In this document: positions 45,766-54,301 of the stretch, one piece after another | Layout: every line of letters starts with the position of its first letter | How positions within the stretch are numbered: the first letter of the stretch is position 1 | Assembly (NCBI GenBank): GCA_023384135.1 | Contig: JAHDXS010000002.1 | Span: 620,001-684,000, forward strand | DNA: 64,000 nt | Direction: 5' to 3' | DNA from: Alphaproteobacteria bacterium | GTDB taxonomy: Bacteria > Pseudomonadota > Alphaproteobacteria > Micavibrionales > Micavibrionaceae | Position numbers and translations under genes: made by a program | The notes under the pieces: model-generated | What the model saw: the letters and a program-made list of their open reading frames with translations, nothing else | Databases searched by the model: none | What the model was told of the DNA's origin: nothing

Positions 45766-45798
45766 GGGGAGGGGCCGCGTGCCTCTCCTTCTTTTTTT
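45766..45798 (+). terminator. Intrinsic terminator between convergent genes
   Basis: GGGGAGGGGC (45766-45775) pairs with GCCTCTCCTT (45781-45790), using G-U pairs, around CGCGT, then a run of T. It serves the PRC-barrel gene; its tail touches the end of dapE. Confidence 0.75.
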
Positions 45799-46930
45799 AG
45801 ACCTGCTCGAAATAGAGCATCAGCATCCGCTCGTAAACGCGCGTGAGTGTCTCAAGATCGGAAACCGCCGCATGCTCGTCGATCTGGTGGATGGTCTTAT
45901 TCAGTACGCCGAACTCCACGACCGGGCAGTAATTCACAATAAAGCGCGCATCCGAAGTACCGCCGTTCGTGGTGTATTCGGCCTTGCGCCCGGTTATATC
46001 CTGCACCGCGCGTAAAACCGTATGCGACCAGTCGCCCGGACGCGTAATGAAACTCTCCGCCCCGCAGGAAAGCTCAAGCGTGTAGTCGTGACCGACCTTA
46101 TCCAGAATTTCGCGGACCTTCGCGCCCAGCGTTTCGGACGTCCAGCGGTCGTTGAACCGGATGTTGAACGCCGCGCTGCCCGCCGCCGGGATCACGTTCC
46201 CCGCCTTGTTACCCACGTCGATGGAGGTGACTTCGAGATTGGTGGAGGGGAAATAGGCCGATCCCTTGTCGAAAACATAATCGCTCAGCGCATCGAGCAT
46301 TCTGATGAGAGGCGGCAGCGGATTGTGCGCAAGGTGCGGGTAGGCGACATGCCCCTGCTTGCCCTCGACGCGCAGCAGACCGGAAAGCGACCCGCGCCGC
46401 CCGATCTTGATTTCCTGCCCCATTTCATCGGGATTGGTGGGCTCGCCCACAAGCGCGACATCGGGCACATGCCCGTTCTGCGCCATCCATTCCAGAACCC
46501 TGACCGTGCCGTCCTCGGCGGGGCCTTCCTCGTCTCCGGTAATCAGCAGGCTGATGCTGCCCTCGAAATTCCGTGCCCGCTCAAGAAAAGAAGCCGAAGC
46601 CGCAGCGAACGCAGCGACCGCGCCCTTCATGTCCGACGCGCCGCGACCATAGAGAATGCCGTTATGCACCGCCGCCCCGAACGGGGGATAGGTCCAGAGA
46701 TTCTCCGGCCCCGTCGGCACTACGTCCGTATGGCCAGCAAAGCACAGATGCTTGCCGCCCGAACCGTAACGCGCAAATAGATTGGGGACTTCGCCGTAAG
46801 GCAGGTGATGGCAGGAAAACCCGAGAGCCGCCAGCCTTTCGGCCAGAAACACCTGCGCCCCGGCATCTTCGGGGGTTACGGACGCGCAGCGGATCAAGCC
46901 CTGCGAAAGCGAGAGAACGTCATAGCTCAT
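45797..46930 (-). CDS. dapE: Succinyl-diaminopimelate desuccinylase
   Basis: A 377-residue M20-family zinc enzyme that makes LL-diaminopimelate for lysine and peptidoglycan. Motifs: HLCFAGHTDVVPTGP (metal His, Asp), GRGASDMKGAVAAF (metal Asp), LLITGDEEGPAEDGT (catalytic and metal Glu), the dimer-domain His region, and TNGGTSDARFI. Upstream on the same strand is the HD-domain gene 11 bp away; dapD lies 2 kb further. Confidence 0.97.
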   Translation of the reverse strand: MSYDVLSLSQGLIRCASVTPEDAGAQVFLAERLAALGFSCHHLPYGEVPNLFARYGSGGKHLCFAGHTDVVPTGPENLWTYPPFGAAVHNGILYGRGASDMKGAVAAFAAASASFLERARNFEGSISLLITGDEEGPAEDGTVRVLEWMAQNGHVPDVALVGEPTNPDEMGQEIKIGRRGSLSGLLRVEGKQGHVAYPHLAHNPLPPLIRMLDALSDYVFDKGSAYFPSTNLEVTSIDVGNKAGNVIPAAGSAAFNIRFNDRWTSETLGAKVREILDKVGHDYTLELSCGAESFITRPGDWSHTVLRAVQDITGRKAEYTTNGGTSDARFIVNYCPVVEFGVLNKTIHQIDEHAAVSDLETLTRVYERMLMLYFEQV

Positions 46931-46941
46931 AGAGGGGGAGT

Positions 46942-48021
46942 TTAGCGGGTTACGTCGGGCATGTCATCAGTAACGGTTGCAGAGCCGTTCCCGGACCCGT
47001 TGCCCGTCTTGCCGCCCGCAGAACCGGAGATTATGCCGTGATCGAGATCAGCTTCAGCCGGAACAGCCTTGGTCCCCAGGTGAGTTTCAGGATAGGTATG
47101 GCGGATACGTTCAGCCGCGAAAATCAGCGGGTGGAAGCCGTTCGGCAGCTTGCGGAACCCCTTGTCGGGCATTTCGCTCCGCAGATCGTCGTCGTCGGTG
47201 ATTTTCTTACCCGTATCAACGATGTAGTAACGGCAGACCTGCGATTCCTGCTCGATGACGGCCTCAAGCGCCCGGTACATCTCGGATTGCGATGGGAAAG
47301 CCTTGCACGCGTCGCGCACGAAGTCGCTCTGCAGCTGCAGCGTCTTGGCCACATACTCGATCATGCGGATCTTGTCCGCAGGCCCTTCGTTTTCCTTGAC
47401 GCCGATCAGGGTCATGATGTTGTGCGCCCGGTCGATCATTTTGGCGACCGATGCATTGCGGCTTTTCTGGATCGCCAGATAATATTCGTGGTCGTTCTTG
47501 TAGCGCGGCGTACCGCCCTTGCCGAAACGCTTGGAGATGATATCGAAATCCTCGATGAACTCCTGAAGCTCGGGAGTTTGCATAAACCCCTTGTCAAATT
47601 GCAGGTAACGACAAAGATCGTCGGGCATGACCCCGAAATCCTCGCCGAGATCGTGCGAGAAGATGATACTCATAACGGACTCGGGATCATCGACTTCCAG
47701 ACCGTCTTCGATACAGCTGATGAACCAGACGGCCTGCGTGAGTTCGTGCAAGGAACTCGGCGTAATGCCATCCTTACGCATCAGACCCTTCTTCTTATCA
47801 AGCATGAAATCGAGAAGCGCCTCGGCTTGATTGTAATTTTTGGCGTGCAGCCAGTTGCGAACGTCCGAGACGAGTCGGTCGTGGTTCTTGATCACGTCGT
47901 TTTCGGAATTATAAAGCCCGGTCTCGGTCAGATATTCGGCAAACGTCCCCTGACGACGGAACAAACCGCCGCGTGCGACACTTCTAAAGAATGCGGACAC
48001 ATCGTCAAATCGTAAATTCAT
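46942..48021 (-). CDS. HD-domain protein resembling the RelA/SpoT hydrolase domain
   Basis: A 359-residue cytoplasmic protein. Residues 85-205 show the pattern of (p)ppGpp hydrolases: DGITPSSLHELTQAV, then IIFSHDLGEDFG (His-Asp with downstream Glu-Asp, as in HDxxED) and KMIDRAHNIMTL (compare the DRLHNMRTL of SpoT). No synthetase, TGS or ACT domain is present. The C-terminal 60 residues are Gly/Ser-rich and disordered. It could be a small alarmone hydrolase or another HD phosphohydrolase; substrate unknown. It may be co-transcribed with dapE, 11 bp downstream. Confidence 0.7.
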   Translation of the reverse strand: MNLRFDDVSAFFRSVARGGLFRRQGTFAEYLTETGLYNSENDVIKNHDRLVSDVRNWLHAKNYNQAEALLDFMLDKKKGLMRKDGITPSSLHELTQAVWFISCIEDGLEVDDPESVMSIIFSHDLGEDFGVMPDDLCRYLQFDKGFMQTPELQEFIEDFDIISKRFGKGGTPRYKNDHEYYLAIQKSRNASVAKMIDRAHNIMTLIGVKENEGPADKIRMIEYVAKTLQLQSDFVRDACKAFPSQSEMYRALEAVIEQESQVCRYYIVDTGKKITDDDDLRSEMPDKGFRKLPNGFHPLIFAAERIRHTYPETHLGTKAVPAEADLDHGIISGSAGGKTGNGSGNGSATVTDDMPDVTR

Positions 48022-48215
48022 AAAATCAACTGCCTGAATATATTTTCTTATACCCGCTCAGAAAAGTTGAGACTAGTTATCATATTGGACCAAAATTATC
48101 CAGAAAAAGCGACAAAAACCAACAAATTATAATGAATATAAAGGCTTAGGGACACATACGCCCATAACCTTATAAAAAAGTCGAGATTCACGCAAAAAAC
48201 TGCTAAAACGGCATC

Positions 48216-48449
48216 ATGAGCGGGAAAGACAAGAATAAAGACATGGGCACACCCTTTAGTACAGCTGTGGATTCGCAAAAGGCTCACGAGGATAACCGTG
48301 CGCGCCGTGCGGAAAGGTTGGTATCCCTCATAGACGACATTGCGCAAGACATAGAGAGTAAGGGCGGCGCCGAAAAATTCCGCAAGGACGCGCAGGACGA
48401 GTTAAAAAAGATCAGGAAAGCCAAAAAGCGGAAAAAATCTGATGATTAG
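48216..48449 (+). CDS. Small charged protein, putative antitoxin of a PIN toxin
   Basis: A 77-residue highly charged protein, mostly helical: an acidic/amphipathic middle (RLVSLIDDIAQDIESKGGAEKF) and a Lys/Arg-rich tail (IRKAKKRKKSDD). It overlaps the PIN-domain gene by 8 bp, the usual arrangement of antitoxin before toxin. No ribosome-binding site is obvious before ATG 48216. The AT-rich 190 bp upstream may hold the promoter. No known antitoxin family is recognised; the role is inferred from context. Confidence 0.6.
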   Translation: MSGKDKNKDMGTPFSTAVDSQKAHEDNRARRAERLVSLIDDIAQDIESKGGAEKFRKDAQDELKKIRKAKKRKKSDD

Positions 48450-48933
48450 CCGGCTTAAGGTGGTGATCGATACGAACGTCCTGATCAACGCTTTGGCGGG
48501 CGAGGCCGAAGATAGGCGCGTCGTGGCCGATGTCTTGCGTCATTGCGATGTGTATTTCAGCCCCGACACCTTCGATGAATTGGACCGGGTTTTGACCAGC
48601 CCCCGGTTTGCGCATCTCGACCAGGCCAAAATACGCAGTTTTAAGGACATTCTCAAGGAGCATGCCCTCTGGCACACCCCGGAAGTGGTTTTGGACGTGT
48701 CGCCTGACCCGGACGACGATATGTTTTTCGAGCTGGCGGAGGAGATCGCCGCAGACGTGATTGTCTCGCGCGACAAGAAAGGCGTTTTGAACGTCGCTCT
48801 ATGGAATGGTGATTTCAGGACCGCGCACCCGCAACGGTTCCTTAAGGACGTAGATCTTGTCTTTAACACGATCGGCAAGCCCGCCAAGGAACAGGCCGCT
48901 GAACGGGAAGTTCAAGAACCGGAGCTGGCTTGA
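48442..48933 (+). CDS. PIN-domain protein, putative toxin RNase
   Basis: A 163-residue PIN-domain protein of the PIN_3 type. Acidic active-site residues are visible: VVIDTNVLINAL (Asp), SPDTFDELDRVL (Glu), SPDPDDDMFFELA (Asp) and VIVSRDKKG (Asp). PIN toxins cleave RNA, often tRNA or mRNA, using magnesium. The last 25 residues extend past the core. Paired with the small gene upstream. The module sits between dapD and the HD-domain/dapE genes. Confidence 0.82.
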   Translation: MISRLKVVIDTNVLINALAGEAEDRRVVADVLRHCDVYFSPDTFDELDRVLTSPRFAHLDQAKIRSFKDILKEHALWHTPEVVLDVSPDPDDDMFFELAEEIAADVIVSRDKKGVLNVALWNGDFRTAHPQRFLKDVDLVFNTIGKPAKEQAAEREVQEPELA

Positions 48934-48949
48934 AGCGCGGGCGTTTAAA

Positions 48950-49798
48950 TTAATCCCGGAGCAACTCATTCACACCCGTCTTGCTGCGGGTTTTTTCATC
49001 CACGCGCTTGACGATGACGGCGCAGGCTAGGCCCGGTCCGGGGCTGCCGTCGGGTAGGGGCTTGCCGGGCAGCGTGCCGGGAATGACAACCGAATACGCC
49101 GGAACGCGGCCCATATGGACTTCGCCCGTCGAGCGGTCGATGATCTTGGTAGAGGCGCCGATGAAGACGCCCATGGAGAGAACCGAGCCCTGCTCGACGA
49201 TCACGCCCTCGGCCACTTCGGAGCGTGCACCGATGAAGACGTTATCCTCGATGATGACCGGCTCGGCCTGCAGCGGCTCCAATACGCCGCCGATCCCCAC
49301 GCCCCCGGAAATATGACAGTCTTTCCCGACCTGTGCGCACGACCCGACCGTGGACCACGTGTCGATCATGGTTCCCGAATCAACGTAGGCTCCGACATTC
49401 AGAAAGCTCGGCATCAGAACCGCGCTCGGCGCGACATAGGCCGAACGGCGCACCACGCAGTGCGGTACGGCGCGGAAACCCGCCTTTTTGAATTCTTTTT
49501 CGTCCCAGTCTTTAAACTTGCTGTCCACCTTGTCATACCAGCTTCCGCCGCCGGGACCGCCGGATATGACTTGCATCGCGTTCAGCCTGAACGACAGCAG
49601 CACGGCTTTTTTCAGCCACTGATTGACGATCCACTGCCCGTCGCGCTTCTCAGCAACCCGCACCGTGCCGCTATCCAGCAGCCCCAGAACCTCCTCCACG
49701 GCGCCTTGAACCGGGCCGCCCGTGTCGGGGCCGATCTGTGCGCGGTCTTCCCACGCCTTGTCGATGACGGTCTGAAGCTGGGCGTGCAATGCGGACAT
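48950..49798 (-). CDS. dapD: 2,3,4,5-tetrahydropyridine-2,6-dicarboxylate N-succinyltransferase
   Basis: A 282-residue trimeric enzyme of the succinylase branch of diaminopimelate synthesis, acting three steps before DapE's product. The left-handed beta-helix hexapeptides run through [43 protein letters not shown] 49798 has AAGAGG 9 nt upstream and is preferred over a longer frame to 49855. Divergent from the FemAB-like gene. Confidence 0.97.
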   Translation of the reverse strand: MSALHAQLQTVIDKAWEDRAQIGPDTGGPVQGAVEEVLGLLDSGTVRVAEKRDGQWIVNQWLKKAVLLSFRLNAMQVISGGPGGGSWYDKVDSKFKDWDEKEFKKAGFRAVPHCVVRRSAYVAPSAVLMPSFLNVGAYVDSGTMIDTWSTVGSCAQVGKDCHISGGVGIGGVLEPLQAEPVIIEDNVFIGARSEVAEGVIVEQGSVLSMGVFIGASTKIIDRSTGEVHMGRVPAYSVVIPGTLPGKPLPDGSPGPGLACAVIVKRVDEKTRSKTGVNELLRD

Positions 49799-49879
49799 GG
49801 ACGTAAACCTCTTGGTGATGGGCGCTAAACATTTAATTTCAATTGAATTGAGCATGGCGGCCCTGCAAAATCAAGCATT

Positions 49880-50854
49880 ATGAAGACTCAAGAAAAAACC
49901 CGCCCGCCCGCAGAATGCGCCATTTTATGGGACGGTATTGAGCCGTACCGCTGGGATACAGTGTTCGCCCGCATCCCGCGTTCAAACCTTCTGCAATCGC
50001 GCCCTTATGGCGACGCGATGGCAGCCCTGAACCGCCAGCGCGTCCGGCGCGGCTTGATCCTGCACGAAGGCCGTGAATCCGGTCTTGTGCAGATCCTCGA
50101 AGCCGGATTAATGAACAATATGATCCACGGCGCCCACCTTGATCGCGGCCCCCTCTGGCTGGAGGGCGAGGACAAACCGGAAGCCATAGAAGCCTTTCTG
50201 GTTGCGCTTCGCCGCGACTACCCCAAGCGCCTTGGCCGCCGGATGCGCTTCATCCCCGAAACACCGGATACGCCAAACGCCCGCGACGCCCTCATGAAAG
50301 CCGGGTTCCGCTGTGTGGCGCCTTCCTATGAAACGCTCTGGCTGGACCTGCGCAAGCCCGCGCCGCAACTCCGTGCCGCGCTCAAATCCGGCTGGGCAGG
50401 ATCGCTGCGCAAGGCCGAACGCGCAGGTCTGGGGATCATTTGGGATGAGAAGGGCGCCCTCCTGCCCTGGTTCATCGGCGGATACGCAAAGGACAGGCAA
50501 GAGCGGCGATACAGGGGCCCCCAACCCGGGGTTCTATCCAGCCTGTCCGCCGCGTTTCTTAAGGGAAAAAATGCGCTGATTGGTTGCGCGACGCTGGACG
50601 GACAGCCGCTTGCAGGTGTATTAATCTTCTGTCACGGAAAAAGTGCGACGTATCAGGCGGGCTGGACAACAGCCTCCGGGCGCGAGTTTTGTGCTCACCA
50701 TCTCTTATTGTGGAGCGTGGTGGGAAAACTGAAGGAAAGGGCGATCAATGATTTCGATCTGGGCGGGATTGACGCGGAACATGCGGCAGGCGTCAAAAGC
50801 TTCAAGGACGGTATGGGCGCAAATCCCTTCAAAACGCCGGGCCTCTGGGTCTAG
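49880..50854 (+). CDS. FemAB/GNAT-like acyltransferase
   Basis: A 324-residue protein of the FemAB-type double-GNAT fold: early SNLLQSRPYGDAMAAL, middle KSGWAGSLRKAERAGLGI, and C-terminal GQPLAGVLIFCHGKSATYQAGWTT ... NDFDLGGID. Members transfer aminoacyl or acyl groups in peptidoglycan bridge or exopolysaccharide pathways; this one's substrate is unknown. Its 3' end overlaps the next gene by over 100 bp if the upstream start of that gene is right. Confidence 0.78.
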   Translation: MKTQEKTRPPAECAILWDGIEPYRWDTVFARIPRSNLLQSRPYGDAMAALNRQRVRRGLILHEGRESGLVQILEAGLMNNMIHGAHLDRGPLWLEGEDKPEAIEAFLVALRRDYPKRLGRRMRFIPETPDTPNARDALMKAGFRCVAPSYETLWLDLRKPAPQLRAALKSGWAGSLRKAERAGLGIIWDEKGALLPWFIGGYAKDRQERRYRGPQPGVLSSLSAAFLKGKNALIGCATLDGQPLAGVLIFCHGKSATYQAGWTTASGREFCAHHLLLWSVVGKLKERAINDFDLGGIDAEHAAGVKSFKDGMGANPFKTPGLWV

Positions 50855-51692
50855 GGTAGCCCTGACCTTGGTGCTCTGCGTGCTTGCGGCGCCGTCTCTG
50901 GCGCAGGATACGAGCGTCCCGCCAAAAGTCCAGAAAATGAAATACGAGGTGTACACCAGCGGTTTCAACGCCGTAACCGCCGAAATGCAGCTTGATATGA
51001 GCCAGAAGGGCACATATCGAATGATCTTCGGCGCGGCGACGCAGGGCGCTCTGGCGAGTATGGTCCCGTGGCAGGGCACGTTTGAGTCCACGGGATGGGT
51101 TCTTCAGGGTGGCAAGCACCAGCCTGAGATACATGAATCCATCGCGCAGTGGAAAAAGGAAAAAGAGGTCAAGACTTACCGCTACGGAAAAGATGGAAAA
51201 TTTATCGACATCGAAACCACTTACACCACAAAGAAGCCCAAGAAAGAAGTTCCGCCTGCGGAGCTGACCGATCAGACCACGGACGTTTTGAGCGCCACGC
51301 TCGTGATGATGAAGGATCTCGCGCAGGGCAAGGAATGTAACGGCTATTCCGAAATCTACGACGGCAAACGCCGTTACGGCATGGAGTTCAAGCACCAGCG
51401 TTACGTCATGATCAAGCCCACGCGCTATAACGTCTATAGTGGCCCCGCCGTCGAATGCACGGTCGAGGTCAAGCCCCGGGGCGGCGAGTGGCATAAAAAG
51501 CCGCGCGGCTGGCTCTCGATTCAGGAGCAGGGGCGAGATCAAGGCACGATGCCGACCGTCTGGTTCGCAATCCTTGGGGACAAAAACCCGGTGGCCGTAC
51601 CTGTGAGGGTGCGCGTCAAGACCGCGTACGGTACGCTGTTCATGCACCTGACATACTACGAGACCGAGGGCGTTAAGCTCTCTGCCAAATGA
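50748..51692 (+). CDS. DUF3108-domain secreted protein
   Basis: Up to 314 residues. DUF3108 core: MKYEVYTSGFNAVTAEMQLDM, TFESTGWVL, YNVYSGPAVECTVEVKPRGGEWHKK and FAILGDKNPVAVPVRVRVKTAYGTLFMHL. A signal peptide lies at VALTLVLCVLAAPSLAQ. ATG 50748 has a strong AAGGAAAGG but gives a 35-residue basic leader and overlaps the FemAB gene by 107 bp; ATG 50781 or a TTG/GTG near 50850 are alternatives. DUF3108 proteins are periplasmic beta-barrel-like proteins of unknown function. Confidence 0.75.
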   Translation: MISIWAGLTRNMRQASKASRTVWAQIPSKRRASGSRVALTLVLCVLAAPSLAQDTSVPPKVQKMKYEVYTSGFNAVTAEMQLDMSQKGTYRMIFGAATQGALASMVPWQGTFESTGWVLQGGKHQPEIHESIAQWKKEKEVKTYRYGKDGKFIDIETTYTTKKPKKEVPPAELTDQTTDVLSATLVMMKDLAQGKECNGYSEIYDGKRRYGMEFKHQRYVMIKPTRYNVYSGPAVECTVEVKPRGGEWHKKPRGWLSIQEQGRDQGTMPTVWFAILGDKNPVAVPVRVRVKTAYGTLFMHLTYYETEGVKLSAK

Positions 51693-51735
51693 TCCTAAGG
51701 TTTATGCCAGGGCCTATCAGGAGGATAAACCCGCG

Positions 51736-53139
51736 ATGACCGCGACCAACAGACCCCTTGCCTGCGTAATCCTCGCCGCCGGAAAAGGCCAGCGGATGAA
51801 ATCCAAGGGCCCGAAGGTCATGAACGAGCTTCTAGGCTGGCCCATGATCAAATGGCTGCTCGAAAGCGTTCGCCGCCTCGAACCCGACCGTATTATCGTC
51901 GTCGTCGGCCCCGGCATGGAGGAACTCGTGCAGGCCGTCCACCCGTGCGAGGCTGTGCTCCAGCCGCAGCAGGACGGAACGGGCAGCGCCCTCAAATCCG
52001 CAATGGGCCTTTTGCAGAAATTCAGCGGTGACGTGCTGGTCATTCTGGGCGACACGCCGATGATCACCACCGCCAGCCTTTGGCACCTCATTCAGGCACG
52101 CCGCCAGTCCGCCGATGTCGGCATCGCCGTGCTCGCGACCGAAATGGCCAACCCCACGGGCTATGGCCGCTTGCTGCTCGACGCAGACGGCAACGTCGTC
52201 AGAATCCGAGAGGAAAAAGACGCCAGCCTGCAGGAAAAGCAGGTCCGCCTCGTGAACACCGGCGCGTTCTGCATGGACGGCAAACGCCTCGAACGCTGGC
52301 TGGGCAGCCTCAATAACCGCAACGCCCAGAAGGAATATTACATCACCGACCTGCCCGAGATCGCCGCGCGCGATGGCTATAAGACCCGCGTGCACGTGAC
52401 GTTCGATAACGACGAGGTGCGCGGCTGCAACACCCGCGCCGAACTCTTCGCCCTCGAACGCATCGCGCAGCAACGCATGCGCGAGCATTTCATGGAACGC
52501 GGCGTGGCGATGCAGGACCCGCAGACCGTCTATTTCCATTTCGACACTGTGCTGGGCGAAAACGTCACGATCGAGCCCAACGTCTATTTCGGCCCCGGCG
52601 TGGAAATCGGCGACGGCACGCGCGTCCGCGCCTTCTCGCATCTTGAGGGCGTCAAGATCGGCAGCAAGTCCGTGATCGGCCCCTTCGCGCGCATCCGCCC
52701 CGGCACGGTTCTGGGCGACGAGGTGCGCATCGGGAATTTTGTTGAGATCAAGAAATCCAGCATCGGCGACCGCAGCAAGGTCAGCCATCTCGGCTATGTC
52801 GGCGATTGCGAAATGGGCGAGGATGTCAATTTCGGCTGCGGCGCGATCACGGTGAATTACGACGGCTTTGAAAAACACAACACGCTGATCGGCAAGGGCG
52901 TAATGGTGGGCAGCAACTCTAACCTGATCGCGCCCCTCATCATCGACGACGGCGCGTTCATCGCGGCGGGTTCGACCATCACGCAGAACGTGCCCGCCGA
53001 TGCGCTCTCCGTCTCCCGCGCGAAGGAGGAGGTCCGCAAGGGCTGGGCCGCCATCTACCGCCAGAAGAAGACCGAGCGCACGACGAAAAAACCAAAACCC
53101 GTCAAGGATAAGACCGACCCGCAAAAGGTTGAATCCTAG
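51736..53139 (+). CDS. glmU: Bifunctional UDP-GlcNAc pyrophosphorylase / GlcN-1-P acetyltransferase
   Basis: A 467-residue enzyme making UDP-GlcNAc for peptidoglycan and LPS. N-terminal uridyltransferase: VILAAGKGQRMKSKGPKV, QQDGTGSALKSAM, ILGDTPMI, GYGRLLLD. C-terminal left-handed beta-helix acetyltransferase: GPGVEIGDGTRVRAF, GPFARIRPGT, HLGYVGDCEMGEDVNFGCGAITVNYDG. AGGAGG precedes the ATG. A basic Lys-rich tail ends the protein. glmS lies 3.4 kb downstream, separated by four secreted-protein genes. Confidence 0.97.
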   Translation: MTATNRPLACVILAAGKGQRMKSKGPKVMNELLGWPMIKWLLESVRRLEPDRIIVVVGPGMEELVQAVHPCEAVLQPQQDGTGSALKSAMGLLQKFSGDVLVILGDTPMITTASLWHLIQARRQSADVGIAVLATEMANPTGYGRLLLDADGNVVRIREEKDASLQEKQVRLVNTGAFCMDGKRLERWLGSLNNRNAQKEYYITDLPEIAARDGYKTRVHVTFDNDEVRGCNTRAELFALERIAQQRMREHFMERGVAMQDPQTVYFHFDTVLGENVTIEPNVYFGPGVEIGDGTRVRAFSHLEGVKIGSKSVIGPFARIRPGTVLGDEVRIGNFVEIKKSSIGDRSKVSHLGYVGDCEMGEDVNFGCGAITVNYDGFEKHNTLIGKGVMVGSNSNLIAPLIIDDGAFIAAGSTITQNVPADALSVSRAKEEVRKGWAAIYRQKKTERTTKKPKPVKDKTDPQKVES

Positions 53140-53200
53140 GGCCTTGCGGTACGGCGCGCATTTTTCTGGCTCCATCGCGGCTGGCCCGCTAAAATCCGCC

Positions 53201-54256
53201 ATGCGCTTTTTTCTGGTCCTCTTCGCTGCACTGACCTTCGCTGCGCCCGCAGCGTGGGCGATGAGTTGTGATAAGGAGGATTACACCGAGCAGCAAAGCC
53301 GAAAGAACATTGACGCGGCGGATTATATTTTCGCTGGAAAGGTCATAGACGCATCCTCGCCCCCGGAACTGGGAGAAAACCTTCCCGAGCGCATGTTTGA
53401 GTCTTACCCGCCTCCCGGCAATCCTTATTTTGCAAAAATTACCTACCGGATTGATAAGTTATACAGAGGTGAAAACGATACCAAAACCATCACGATCTAT
53501 GATGGATGGATCGGTGCGGCGATTAAGGAAGAGGGCAGTCAAGCAAAAGAATTTCTAAAAAAATATCCCAGTCTTGTAAATAATGGGGAAAGAAAGATTT
53601 TTTACGCTTACAATTTTGGCAAAGTGCTGCCGCTAAATATAACAAACGAGCCTTTTTACAATATTCCTTTGATCTGTTTTCATGTTGATGAAAAACACGA
53701 AAACCAAATTAAAGAGGGCATCTACAAATTTTCAGAGAACGCTGAAACCGAAAGTATGTTCGAGCCGGATGAGCCGAGGGAAAGCAAAAAATTTAATAAC
53801 ATAGAGGCGCTGAAGCAATCGGCGCAAAAAAATCACCCCAAGGCCGAAATCAAGAATATTGATTTCAAAGGCGAGAAAATAATCTCGGTATACGAATACG
53901 ATCCCGGCCCGATTGAAAATTACGGGGATGAGGATATTCAGCAATATTATTTAGCCCTGTACCACGCACAAAAAGACGGCTCCTATAAAAGGATTGGGGA
54001 ATATGACGCGATTATAAAAACAGCCGGAGCGTCAGTAAGCGTCGAGGGCGATATTTTAAGAATGACCGCCGATGACGTGGGAAAAAAACAGTATGTCGAT
54101 TACGCCGTCTCAGACCTCCTCGGCCAATCCTGCCTTGAGGACGAACACTGCCTGAGCGGCCACTACTGCCTGAAAAACGACTATTTCAAGCCGCGCGGCC
54201 TCTGCTCGCCCTGCGCCGAGGCTGACCCCGGAAACCGCCCCGCGACCTGCCGCTAG
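53201..54256 (+). CDS. Secreted protein with NTR/TIMP-like N-terminus and Cys-rich tail
   Basis: A 351-residue protein from ATG 53201, with signal peptide MRFFLVLFAALTFAAPAAWA. The N-terminal part (MSCDKE, then IDAADYIFAGKVIDAS, YRIDKLYRGENDTKTITIY) follows the netrin/TIMP-like pattern of bacterial secreted proteins. The C-terminus has a compact Cys cluster (GQSCLEDEHCLSGHYC, then GLCSPC and TCR) like Dickkopf/EGF-type modules. The middle is Lys/Asn-rich and AT-rich compared with neighbours. First of several related genes around glmS. Function unknown. Confidence 0.68.
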   Translation: MRFFLVLFAALTFAAPAAWAMSCDKEDYTEQQSRKNIDAADYIFAGKVIDASSPPELGENLPERMFESYPPPGNPYFAKITYRIDKLYRGENDTKTITIYDGWIGAAIKEEGSQAKEFLKKYPSLVNNGERKIFYAYNFGKVLPLNITNEPFYNIPLICFHVDEKHENQIKEGIYKFSENAETESMFEPDEPRESKKFNNIEALKQSAQKNHPKAEIKNIDFKGEKIISVYEYDPGPIENYGDEDIQQYYLALYHAQKDGSYKRIGEYDAIIKTAGASVSVEGDILRMTADDVGKKQYVDYAVSDLLGQSCLEDEHCLSGHYCLKNDYFKPRGLCSPCAEADPGNRPATCR

Positions 54257-54301
54257 TTTTTTTACTGGAACGCCGCCCCGCGCAACGCTAATCTCTCCCG
54301 C

